Shown: positions 9,560 through 16,855 of the stretch, one piece after another
Position numbering within the stretch: the stretch's first letter is position 1
Layout: each line of letters starts with the position of its first letter
Source of the DNA: Bacteroidaceae bacterium
Lineage (GTDB): Bacteria > Bacteroidota > Bacteroidia > Bacteroidales > Bacteroidaceae
Direction of reading: 5' to 3'
Assembly: GCA_017617315.1 (NCBI GenBank)
Contig: JAFZWM010000030.1
Location: 62,001-126,000, forward strand
Length of the DNA stretch: 64,000 bases
Translations under genes and position numbers: made by a program
Notes under the pieces: model-generated
Told to the model about the DNA's origin: nothing
The model's input: only the letters and a program-made list of their open reading frames with translations
Databases searched by the model: none

Positions 9560-10135
9560 ATGCTTACACTTTATCTTGCTCGCCACGGAGAGACAGAAGA
9601 GAATGTAGCACAGATACTGCAAGGTCATCTGCCCGGTCATCTTACCCAAAAAGGTAGGGAACAGGCAGATGGCCTTTGCCTTCAGTTGCAGAAAAGCGTT
9701 TCGGACAAAATCGACGTGCTTTTGAGTAGCGATTTGCAGCGATGTCTGGACACGGCCGCGCCTGTGAGTCGCTATCTTGGCAAGCCGATTGAAAAATGCA
9801 GCCTGCTTAGGGAGCGCGACTGGGGAAGTCTGACGGGGGCTCACATTCCAGACCTGAAAGGTCGCGAGTTTCCAGCCGATGTTGAGTCGGTTGAGCAGAT
9901 GTTCTCTCGTGCCGCCCAATTCCTCGAGTACATCAGTCGTGAATACGACGGAAAGTGCGTTCTTGCCATCGGACACGGCTTGTTCGACAGAGTTATTCAG
10001 GCTTGTTTCGACGGCTGTACCATCGCCGACATTCCTCGCATGGGCAATGCCGAAATACGCAAACTCGTCATTCCGTCGGACTACAAAAACAGTCTTTCGG
10101 ACAACAAAAATGACGTTGAGAAAGCAGATAATTAA
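9560..10135 (+). CDS. histidine phosphatase family protein (phosphoglycerate mutase-like)
   Basis: A 191-residue cytoplasmic protein of the branch 1 histidine phosphatase family. The phospho-accepting His is in LARHGETEEN near the N terminus. The downstream landmarks SSDLQRCLDTA, LRERDWGSLTG and the second catalytic His in AIGHGLFDRV are all present. Members include phosphoglycerate mutases, cobalamin alpha-ribazole phosphatases and broad phosphatases; the length and lack of further motifs favour a phosphatase rather than a glycolytic mutase. It starts 13 bases after the SGNH esterase stop and so may be the last gene of that transcript, although its function looks unrelated. Confidence 0.85.
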   Translation: MLTLYLARHGETEENVAQILQGHLPGHLTQKGREQADGLCLQLQKSVSDKIDVLLSSDLQRCLDTAAPVSRYLGKPIEKCSLLRERDWGSLTGAHIPDLKGREFPADVESVEQMFSRAAQFLEYISREYDGKCVLAIGHGLFDRVIQACFDGCTIADIPRMGNAEIRKLVIPSDYKNSLSDNKNDVEKADN

Positions 10136-10195
10136 AAAAAATGCTTTTCAACATAAACCATAACTTTAATACATTTTGCTAATATATTGAACAAT

Positions 10196-10220
10196 ACTAT
10201 TGTTACAAAAAAACAATAGT
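10196..10220. repeat. short inverted repeat in an AT-rich gap
   Basis: Perfect 9-base arms ACTATTGTT and AACAATAGT around a 7-base spacer. There is no T tract, so it is more likely a protein-binding site or a weak 3' end hairpin than a terminator. The surrounding 229-base gap (10136-10364) is AT-rich and otherwise holds only the promoter at 10318. Confidence 0.4.
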
Positions 10221-10317
10221 CGCATTGTTAAAGAAACTTAAATTTTATTATCTACGAATTAACATTTTTTATAGATTAAACGTGGATATTTTTAATTAAA
10301 GTTTAAAATATAAGCAT

Positions 10318-10325
10318 TATATTTG
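10318..10325 (+). promoter_or_regulatory. promoter -7 element for the 74-residue protein
   Basis: TATATTTG fits TAnnTTTG and lies 39 bases before the ATG at 10365. The expected -33 region is AT-rich without a clear TTTG. Confidence 0.6.
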
Positions 10326-10364
10326 CAATCGAAAAACGGAAAACATTATTAAAATCTATTAACA

Positions 10365-10589
10365 ATGAGCATTACAATTCCACGAGGCTACGCAAAGTAT
10401 GTTTGCGCATCTCAAGATCTTATAGACTGGGCTGTCAACTTTGGTTTAAAAGACGGAATGTATAAGGTAGACAAGTACAGCGTTGAATACAATTCGGCAC
10501 ATCAGCTGTTCGTTTACTATTATAAGCGTAAACCGCTCGATACCGACAAACAATTACCTGCCGATGTAAGAGTACTTTTTGAGGATTAG
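10365..10589 (+). CDS. small protein of unknown function
   Basis: A 74-residue soluble protein with no signal peptide or membrane segment. It is rich in Tyr and Lys (YAKYVCAS, MYKVDKYSVEY, FVYYYKRK) and ends VRVLFED. I do not recognise the family. Support for it being real comes from a good -7 element at the right distance, normal codon use, and a long hairpin ending its message. The last six codons and stop form one arm of an 18-base perfect inverted repeat, so coding and hairpin sequences are constrained together. It is probably monocistronic, because the next gene lies 78 bases further after that hairpin. Confidence 0.65.
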   Translation: MSITIPRGYAKYVCASQDLIDWAVNFGLKDGMYKVDKYSVEYNSAHQLFVYYYKRKPLDTDKQLPADVRVLFED

Positions 10590-10611
10590 TCAGTAATCCT
10601 CAAAAAGTACT
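10571..10611. terminator. 18-base hairpin overlapping the stop codon
   Basis: The arms at 10571-10588 and 10594-10611 are perfect 18-base complements around a 5-base loop. The left arm contains the final codons and most of the TAG stop (10587-10589). The tract after it (TTAAATTTT) is only partly T-rich, so it may stabilise the 3' end as well as terminate. Confidence 0.65.
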
Positions 10612-10667
10612 TTAAATTTTCCGAAAAACTATGCAATAATAACAATACTACAAAAACAAAAACGACA

Positions 10668-12224
10668 ATGTTATCTAAAGTTTACGGGGCTTCGGTGCAG
10701 GGAATAGAGGCATCGACAATAACTATCGAAGTAGACGCATCGCGCGGAATAAAATTCTTCCTTGTCGGTTTGCCCGATGTAGCCGTTCGCGAGAGCCACG
10801 AACGAATAATGACTTCCATAACTCAGGTTGGAATAAAACTTCCTACAAGGCAGATTGTAATCAACATGGCTCCGGCCGACATCAAGAAGGAAGGCACGGT
10901 GTTCGACTTGCCCCTTGCCATCGGCATTCTGGCGGCTACCGAGGTTCTCGATGTTGCCCAGAGTAAACTTGATAAGTATATGATAATGGGAGAGTTGGGA
11001 CTCGACGGAACTCTCCAGCCCATTCGCGGAGCTCTTACAATGGCCTTGAAGGCGAAGCGCGAAGGATTTGCGGGCATAGTTCTGCCGAAAGTAAATGCGC
11101 GCGAGGCTGCCGTAGTTGGCGGACTTGAGGTCTACGGCGTTGAGTCGTTGTCGGAGGTTATTGATTTCTTCAGATGTGATGTACCGACCATCGAGCCGAC
11201 CATTGTAGATGCAGCCGCCGAGTTTGCCGCCGCGCAGGTTGATACGCCTTTCGATTTTGCCGATGTAAAAGGACAGGAGAGCGTGAAGCGCGCTATGGAG
11301 GTTGCAGCAAGCGGCGGTCATAACCTGATAATGATTGGTCCTCCGGGAGCTGGAAAGTCGATGATGGCAAAGCGGTTGCCGGGCATTTTGCCACCGCTGT
11401 CGTTAGCAGAGAGCCTCGAAACCACGCAGATACATTCAATTGCCGGAAAAATCGGCGGAAACACGTCGCTCATTTCGCAGCGTCCGTTCCGTTCGCCGCA
11501 TCACACAATTTCGCAGGTCGCGCTTGTCGGCGGAGGCGGAAATCCTCAGCCTGGCGAGATAAGTCTTGCGCACAACGGCGTTCTTTTTCTCGACGAACTT
11601 CCCGAACTATCCCGAACGGTTCTCGAAGTGCTTCGTCAGCCGCTCGAAGACCGGAAAATCACCATCAGCCGTTCAAAATACAGCGTAGAATTTCCGTGCT
11701 CGTTCATGATGATTGCCAGCATGAATCCGTGTCCGTGCGGATATTACGGCGACCCTCTGCACCATTGCGTGTGCTCGCCGGGACAGATTCAGAGATACAT
11801 GAATAAGATTAGCGGTCCGTTGCTCGACCGCATCGACATTCATTGCGAACTTCAGGCGGTGCCGTTTGCCAAACTCTCGCAGATGCAGCCGGGCGAGTCG
11901 AGCGCAGCCATCAGAGAGCGTGTGGTGAAGGCTCGCAAGATTCAGGAGGAGCGTTACAAGGATTTCGACGGAATTCATTGCAATGCCCAGATGACCGAAC
12001 GCATGATTCATCTGTTTGCCGAGCCGGATGCGGCATCGATGGAGATGCTTCGCAAGGCAATGGAACGTCTGAAACTGTCAGCCCGTGCCTACAACCGAAT
12101 TCTCAAGGTTGCGCGCACCATTGCCGACCTCGAAGGCTCGGAGAAGATAAAGTCCAACCACATTGCCGAGGCAATAGGCTATCGCAGTCTCGACCGTGGC
12201 GACTGGGCAGAAAGAGGTGTCTGA
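10668..12224 (+). CDS. YifB/ComM family Mg-chelatase-like AAA ATPase
   Basis: A 518-residue cytoplasmic ATPase of the YifB/ComM family; ComM is a helicase aiding branch migration during natural transformation. The N-terminal 180 residues form the Lon-like S5-fold domain typical of the family (start [15 protein letters not shown]). The Walker A motif is [16 protein letters not shown] (about residue 223), Walker B is VLFLDELPE, and a Cys-rich segment ([15 protein letters not shown]) lies around 355. The C terminus is the Mg_chelatase_C helical domain ([18 protein letters not shown]). The length is standard. The gene is flanked by the hairpin at 10571 and the terminator at 12240, so it is probably transcribed alone. 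Confidence 0.93.
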   Translation: MLSKVYGASVQGIEASTITIEVDASRGIKFFLVGLPDVAVRESHERIMTSITQVGIKLPTRQIVINMAPADIKKEGTVFDLPLAIGILAATEVLDVAQSKLDKYMIMGELGLDGTLQPIRGALTMALKAKREGFAGIVLPKVNAREAAVVGGLEVYGVESLSEVIDFFRCDVPTIEPTIVDAAAEFAAAQVDTPFDFADVKGQESVKRAMEVAASGGHNLIMIGPPGAGKSMMAKRLPGILPPLSLAESLETTQIHSIAGKIGGNTSLISQRPFRSPHHTISQVALVGGGGNPQPGEISLAHNGVLFLDELPELSRTVLEVLRQPLEDRKITISRSKYSVEFPCSFMMIASMNPCPCGYYGDPLHHCVCSPGQIQRYMNKISGPLLDRIDIHCELQAVPFAKLSQMQPGESSAAIRERVVKARKIQEERYKDFDGIHCNAQMTERMIHLFAEPDAASMEMLRKAMERLKLSARAYNRILKVARTIADLEGSEKIKSNHIAEAIGYRSLDRGDWAERGV

Positions 12225-12239
12225 AAAAAGTGAAAGTTG

Positions 12240-12290
12240 AAAATAAGACGCAAAAAGATTGGCTTTTCCATTTTTTTTGCGTCTTATTTT
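12240..12290. terminator. long-stem intrinsic terminator after yifB
   Basis: Arms of 17 bases, AAAATAAGACGCAAAAA and its exact complement, surround a T-rich loop and are followed by T residues. The A/T outer stem makes it usable in both directions. The next 170 bases (12291-12459) are AT-rich, with an imperfect inverted repeat near 12315-12360 and no supported gene. Confidence 0.85.
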
Positions 12291-12459
12291 TGTGCTTCGT
12301 TTGTTTTTCTTCTGATGAATATTTATATTCTGATTTTTATATCAGATTAGAAGAACAATTCTTTTACTTGAGTGAGGAAGATTTTGACAAATTGATAGTT
12401 TCGTATTTTGACAAACTAATTAAGTTGAATAAAATATAAGCATTGTCGGATATTACGCC

Positions 12460-12488
12460 TTTGATATTGAAGTTTTTTCTTACTTTTG
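12460..12488 (+). promoter_or_regulatory. promoter of the cation diffusion facilitator gene
   Basis: TTTG at 12460-12463 and TACTTTTG at 12481-12488, with a slightly short 17-base spacer. The -7 element sits inside a longer upstream open frame, which supports starting the gene at 12527. Confidence 0.6.
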
Positions 12489-12526
12489 CAGCGTTTTTTT
12501 TAAAATACAGCCAAACAACAGAAAAT

Positions 12527-13630
12527 ATGAATCGCAGTTCGCAGATAATCAGGACAAGTATAGTTGGAATTGTGGCAAACGTGCTGCTTGCCGGCTTCAA
12601 GGCTGCAATAGGCGTATTGTCGGGCAGCGTTGCCATTGTGATGGATGCCGTAAACAATTTGAGCGATGCCTTGTCGAGCGTAATCACCATTGTCGGGACA
12701 AAGCTGTCGCAGCGTCCGGCAGACCACGACCATCCTTTCGGCTATGGCAGAGTTGAATATTTTAGTGCCATCATCATCGCCGTAATCGTCTTGTCGGCAG
12801 GCATCACATCGCTTATCGAGTCGGCAAAGAAGATATTCAGTCCAACCACGCCAACATACGGCACGGTTACGCTTGTGGTTATCGTCGTTGCCATCGTCGT
12901 AAAGCTCATTCTGGGATTCTATGTAAAGCGCAAGGGCGAGGCTCTGGACAGCGATGCACTTGTGGCATCGGGTTCCGACGCGCTTTTCGATGCTTTCATC
13001 ACGCTCACTACGCTTGTTTCTGCCGGTCTGACGATGCTTTTCGATGTTTCTTTAGACGGAATTCTGGGCGTTCTTATTTCGGCAGTCATCATAAAAGCCG
13101 GAGTAGAGATGCTTAAATCGCCTGTAAACGAACTTCTTGGCTCGCTTCTGTCTGCCGATTTCACGAAGAAGATTAGGCAGGAGATTGCATCGGTCGAAGG
13201 CGTTCTCGGAGTGTACGACCTTATTCTGCACACCTACGGGCACGACGTGATGATAGGCTCTGTTCACGTTAGTATTTACGATACGAAGACGGCTCACGAG
13301 ATTCAAGGGATAACGCGTAAGATAAACGCCATGATGTACGAACGGCACGGTATTATCATGACCATTGGCGTGTATGCCGTAGCCACGGGAGCAAACCGAA
13401 GGGCTGAACTTCAGTCTAAGGTGATGCAGACTCTGGCGGCTCATGCCGAGATTGTTCAGGTTCACGGATTTTATTATTCTGAAAAGGAGAATTTGCTTTC
13501 TGTCGATGTCGTTCCCGATATTTCCGTTCACGACGATGCCGCGCTTGTGGCCATGCTTACCGCCGAGGTGCAGCCGCTCGTTCCGGGAATGGATGTATCG
13601 ATAGTGGTAGACCACTTTTACTGCGAGTAG
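12527..13630 (+). CDS. cation diffusion facilitator family transporter
   Basis: A 367-residue inner membrane antiporter of the CDF family, which exports divalent metals such as zinc, iron or manganese against protons. The first 200 residues contain about six hydrophobic helices with metal-site motifs VMDAVNNLSDALSS and HDHPFGYGRVEY. The C-terminal half is the cytoplasmic metal-binding CDF dimerisation domain plus an extension. The start was moved from an in-frame codon at 12443 to the ATG at 12527, because the promoter -7 element lies between them and the protein then begins as expected (MNRSSQIIRTS). The metal cannot be told from sequence. A DMT transporter gene follows after 25 bases. Confidence 0.92.
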   Translation: MNRSSQIIRTSIVGIVANVLLAGFKAAIGVLSGSVAIVMDAVNNLSDALSSVITIVGTKLSQRPADHDHPFGYGRVEYFSAIIIAVIVLSAGITSLIESAKKIFSPTTPTYGTVTLVVIVVAIVVKLILGFYVKRKGEALDSDALVASGSDALFDAFITLTTLVSAGLTMLFDVSLDGILGVLISAVIIKAGVEMLKSPVNELLGSLLSADFTKKIRQEIASVEGVLGVYDLILHTYGHDVMIGSVHVSIYDTKTAHEIQGITRKINAMMYERHGIIMTIGVYAVATGANRRAELQSKVMQTLAAHAEIVQVHGFYYSEKENLLSVDVVPDISVHDDAALVAMLTAEVQPLVPGMDVSIVVDHFYCE

Positions 13631-13655
13631 AAAGATTGTTTGAACATGTGCTGAG

Positions 13656-14609
13656 ATGGGAAAATTAGTGAGGTTAAAAGATAACAAAGGGATAATTTGC
13701 GGAATATTGGCAGCGGTGTTTTACGGAACTAATCCGCTGGGCGCGCTGCCGTTGTATGCCGAGGGCGTGAACACATCGTCGGTGCTTTTCTACCGTTTTT
13801 CGGTGGCTGCGGCAATCTTGGGCATACTGCTTGTGTTAAAGCGCAAGCCATTAGGCGTAACGCTGCACGAATTTAAGGTGCTGATGACGCTCGGCGTTAT
13901 GTTTGCCGTGTCGAGTATAACTTACTACCTCAGTTTCAGATATATGGATGCCGGAATTGCATCTACCATTCTGTTCGTCTATCCTGTTTTGGTGGCGGTT
14001 ATCATGTCGATATTTTTCAAGGAGAAGGTAACGAAATCTACGATATCGTCGATAATCCTGTCGCTTGCCGGCATCGCCCTGCTTTATAGGGGAGGCGAGG
14101 GCGCAACACTCAGCACGGTGGGCATTGTACTTGTGCTGATGTCATCGCTGTCGTATGCGCTTTACATAATTTATGTTAATCAGTCGAGCATCCGGATGTC
14201 ATCACTAAAACTCACGTTTTATGTTCTGATTTCGTGCATGCTCACTCTCTTGCTTTTTTCGTTCACATCGCCCGATTTGCATTTGCAGTTTCCGCCGTCG
14301 CCTCGCGCTTGGTTCTTTGCATGCTGGCTTGGCGTTGTGCCAACGATTCTCTCACTCGTCCTCATGACTATTGCCGTGCACGAAGTAGGGGCAACTCCAA
14401 CGGCCATAATGGGCGCACTCGAGCCTCTCACCGCCGTGGCTGTGGGTGTTCTTGTGTTTGGCGAATCATTCTCGCTAAGGCTCGCCGTAGGCATCGTCCT
14501 TATTCTGATGGCGGTTGTTATCATCGTTGTTGGAAAGAACTTTCATTTTCGAACCATCGGGCACAGATTGTCAAAGCTTCTTCGGAAAACATGGCGATGG
14601 AAGTCGTGA
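13656..14609 (+). CDS. EamA/DMT superfamily transporter
   Basis: A 317-residue inner membrane protein with about ten hydrophobic helices arranged as two EamA repeats. The first begins GIICGILAAVFYGTNPLGALPLY; the second begins near residue 150 (VGIVLVLMSSLSYALYIIYV) and ends with EPLTAVAVGVLVFGE, the usual DMT signature near the last two helices. Substrates of the family are small metabolites or drugs, and none can be inferred here. It follows the CDF gene by 25 bases and may share its transcript. The C terminus is a short basic cytoplasmic tail (LSKLLRKTWRWKS). Confidence 0.9.
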   Translation: MGKLVRLKDNKGIICGILAAVFYGTNPLGALPLYAEGVNTSSVLFYRFSVAAAILGILLVLKRKPLGVTLHEFKVLMTLGVMFAVSSITYYLSFRYMDAGIASTILFVYPVLVAVIMSIFFKEKVTKSTISSIILSLAGIALLYRGGEGATLSTVGIVLVLMSSLSYALYIIYVNQSSIRMSSLKLTFYVLISCMLTLLLFSFTSPDLHLQFPPSPRAWFFACWLGVVPTILSLVLMTIAVHEVGATPTAIMGALEPLTAVAVGVLVFGESFSLRLAVGIVLILMAVVIIVVGKNFHFRTIGHRLSKLLRKTWRWKS

Positions 14610-14651
14610 AGAATAGATTTCCTGCTTTCAACAGTATATATTGTTGTATAA

Positions 14652-14758
14652 AATTAAAAGCCAATGATTATTCATTGGCTTTCATACAATAGCCCTGCTC
14701 ATCGCAAGGCTAAGGCTCCCCAGCTTCGCGGGCTGGTTTCAATGGTCGTATCTCCCAT
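14652..14758 (-). ncRNA. candidate structured small RNA, about 105 nt
   Basis: This interval lies between two convergent genes yet has its own promoter (14763-14793) and terminator (14657-14682) on the minus strand, and no reading frame of useful length. The predicted transcript folds well by eye. An outer helix AUACGA/UUGUAU (14746-14751 with 14684-14689) encloses two hairpins: CCAGC/GCUGG (14732-14736 with 14720-14724) and an 8-pair stem AGCCUUGC/GCAGGGCU (14704-14711 with 14691-14698) with a GAUGA loop. The terminator hairpin then follows. Nothing codes downstream on this strand, so it is not a leader. I do not recognise it as SRP RNA, 6S, tmRNA or a known riboswitch. Confidence 0.65.
14657..14682 (-). 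terminator. terminator of the candidate small RNA
   Basis: 11-base arms (14657-14667 and 14672-14682) around a 4-base loop. On the minus strand it is followed by TAATTTT, and on the plus strand by no T tract, so it fits minus-strand transcription. Confidence 0.75.
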
Positions 14759-14762
14759 GCCA

Positions 14763-14793
14763 CAAAAGTACGCATTAAATGAGTAAAAACAAA
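14763..14793 (-). promoter_or_regulatory. promoter of the candidate small RNA
   Basis: On the minus strand, TTTG (14790-14793), exactly 19 bases, then TACTTTTG (14763-14770) match the Bacteroidota -33/-7 consensus. The only transcribable product is the structured RNA. Confidence 0.7.
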
Positions 14794-14827
14794 TTTGTTT
14801 TTCTCGTCAGTTTCCTTTCACGAATCA

Positions 14828-16105
14828 TCAACTCCAGCGAACACCGAATATCGCCAAGGCAACGGCAAGTGTAAAGAGCACGTTGAATGTCTGTGCACCA
14901 ACGAATGCTAATGTTGCTTTTTTATTTTCCTTATTGATGAGAGCACGGAAATCTGTTTCTAGTCCAATCGAAACAAATCCAAGAGTGAAGAATAGTGTTT
15001 GAAGCGCCTTCAGACTTTTGCTGAGTGGAGCGTATGTCTCGCCAGCGAAGAACAGCGAGAATACCAGCGATGCAAGGACAAAGCCAATGACAAACTTAGG
15101 AAAACGCTCCCATAGAAGATGAGCCGATGGCTTCTGACCGTCAAGTCCTGTCTTGTTCTGACTTGTGGCTGCCCAATATACGGCAATGGCAAAAGCAGCA
15201 ACACCAAGTAGCACGTTCTGTGAGAACTTTACAATTGTGGCGGTTTTCACGGCTTCGTCGCCGTAAATCGTACCTGTGGCAACCACAGCTCCCGTGGTGT
15301 CAATCGTGCCGCCAATCCATGCACCGGCAAGAGTGTCGTTCAGTCCGATGATATGTGCGAGGAAGGGCATAAGTACAATCATCGGAACGGCAATGACGAG
15401 CACCAGGGAAACAACGAATGAAAGTTTCTTGGAGTCGCCCTTGATGGCACCGGCACTGGCTATGGCTGCTGCAACACCGCAGATAGACACGCCGCTCGAC
15501 ATCATCAGCGCAAGTTCTTTGTCAATTTTTAATTTGCGGAACAGCCAAAATGCAAAGTTCCACACAGTGAACACAACGATAACGGCCTGTATCAGTCCAA
15601 GTGCTCCGCTCTTTAGCAAGTCTTGGAAGAAGATGGTTGTTCCCAACAGAATGAGGCCTATCTTTACATAAAGTTCAGAAGCCAGAGCCTTCTTTATCCA
15701 CTCTGGAGTTCCCCAGACATTGTTGATAAGCAGACCAATGATTAGCGAGAAGATGACAGCCTCCAGACCGAGGTCGTTAACTGCCGAATTACCGCCGATG
15801 GTGAGGGCTGTAACGGCAATGGCGAAGAGTGGCAGAAAGCCGACTGTATCTTTGATGCTCTTGCCTTGAAGCAGAAAAATTACAGTTATGGCAACGTAGC
15901 TGATGATGCCGAATGTGATTATGCCTATAAGATTTTGGCCGGTAAACACGTTGCCGAGTTCTGTCAGTCCGCTCCACGCGTATTTTACGGGTGTGGCCAC
16001 CCATCCTGCCGATACAAATGCGGCAACGGCAAGCACTATGACAAGCAATCCTAAGATTGTTGCAATCCAATCTTCCGAAAGATTAAAATTCCTATTCTTA
16101 CTCAT
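14828..16105 (-). CDS. YeiH family putative sulfate exporter
   Basis: A 425-residue inner membrane protein of the YeiH (UPF0324) family, commonly annotated as putative sulfate exporters, with about ten or eleven hydrophobic helices. Family segments include GGNSAVNDLGLEAVIFSLIIGLLINN near residue 103, MMSSGVSICGVAAAIASAGAI near 205, and GAWIGGTIDTTGAVVATG near 262. The transport function is inferred for the family from genetics, and sulfonate or sulfite are alternatives. It starts 10 bases after the rhodanese-thioredoxin stop and is the last gene of the SusCD-sulfatase operon, which supports a role in handling released sulfur oxyanions. Confidence 0.85.
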   Translation of the reverse strand: MSKNRNFNLSEDWIATILGLLVIVLAVAAFVSAGWVATPVKYAWSGLTELGNVFTGQNLIGIITFGIISYVAITVIFLLQGKSIKDTVGFLPLFAIAVTALTIGGNSAVNDLGLEAVIFSLIIGLLINNVWGTPEWIKKALASELYVKIGLILLGTTIFFQDLLKSGALGLIQAVIVVFTVWNFAFWLFRKLKIDKELALMMSSGVSICGVAAAIASAGAIKGDSKKLSFVVSLVLVIAVPMIVLMPFLAHIIGLNDTLAGAWIGGTIDTTGAVVATGTIYGDEAVKTATIVKFSQNVLLGVAAFAIAVYWAATSQNKTGLDGQKPSAHLLWERFPKFVIGFVLASLVFSLFFAGETYAPLSKSLKALQTLFFTLGFVSIGLETDFRALINKENKKATLAFVGAQTFNVLFTLAVALAIFGVRWS

Positions 16106-16115
16106 GGTTATTCTT

Positions 16116-16826
16116 TTATAAGTTATTGTTTATTTCGGCTTCCAGTTGCTCTTTTGTCGCTTTCCCACGATGTTCCCAAGCAATTTTTCCATGCTTGTAG
16201 ATGCGCAGGGTTGGGAGAGTCTTGATGCTTTGAGTTTTTACGACATCGAGATTCTCATCGAGTTCAACTCTGACGACTTTTACCTTGCCTTCGTACTTGT
16301 TCTTTAGTTCGTCGATTGTAGGCTGAAGTTTAAGACAGCCAGGACAGTGGCGAGAAGCAAAGTCAACAAAGACAATATCGTTGTTGCTGAGCAACTGCTC
16401 AAATGCCTTTGGACTGAATTCTCCCTGCTTTGCAGTAGAGTAGATAGGGTAGCCGGCGCCAACCCATCCGGAAATACCTTCGGGAAGGTAATAAACCTGA
16501 GCGAATCCTTTCTCCTTCAGCTTCTTTGCCAACGATACACTTCGGCCTGGTCCGATAGAGTAGGTAATGGTGAGCACGTTTGGATCGAGTGATTTTATGA
16601 CATTGTCTAATGCAATGCTGTCGTTTAATGATACCTGAACAGCTCCGTGGAGATGGTTGACCGCATATTCAGAAGCTCCTCTGGCATCGAGAATCTGAAC
16701 CTTGTTTGCTGAGACGATTTTCTCGTGCAAATCTTGGGTTGAAACAGTCTGTTGCAGCTTCTGGGCAGAAGCTGACAGACTGATAATCAAAGTGCATATG
16801 CTAACATAGATAGAAAAATGTTTCAT
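16116..16826 (-). CDS. periplasmic rhodanese-like plus thioredoxin-like fusion protein
   Basis: A 236-residue exported protein (signal MKHFSIYVSICTLIISLSASAQ) with two domains. Residues 25-115 form a rhodanese fold (VQILDARGASEYAVNHLHGAVQV), but the active-site loop reads ITYSIGPGRS, with Ser where the persulfide-forming Cys is normally found, so sulfur transfer by this domain is unlikely. Residues 125-236 form a thioredoxin fold with CPGC (VDFASRHCPGCLKL) and a cis-Pro loop (TLPTLRIY). The order P-G within CPGC is reversed from classical CGPC. It lies between the sulfatase and the exporter, 29 and 10 bases away, so it is cotranscribed. A redox or chaperone role for exported proteins is an inference. 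Confidence 0.85.
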   Translation of the reverse strand: MKHFSIYVSICTLIISLSASAQKLQQTVSTQDLHEKIVSANKVQILDARGASEYAVNHLHGAVQVSLNDSIALDNVIKSLDPNVLTITYSIGPGRSVSLAKKLKEKGFAQVYYLPEGISGWVGAGYPIYSTAKQGEFSPKAFEQLLSNNDIVFVDFASRHCPGCLKLQPTIDELKNKYEGKVKVVRVELDENLDVVKTQSIKTLPTLRIYKHGKIAWEHRGKATKEQLEAEINNNL

Positions 16827-16855
16827 ATCATTGATATTCGTTAATACTCGGAATC

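Noticed and set aside
12230..12439. GTG-initiated open frame of 69 codons after the YifB gene
   Set aside because: It runs through the long terminator hairpin, is biased to Phe/Leu from T-rich DNA, and has no promoter or recognisable domain.
14652..14758. Known riboswitch or SRP RNA identity for the small RNA
   Set aside because: TPP, SAM-I and SRP signature segments were looked for and not found, and no gene lies downstream to be controlled in cis.
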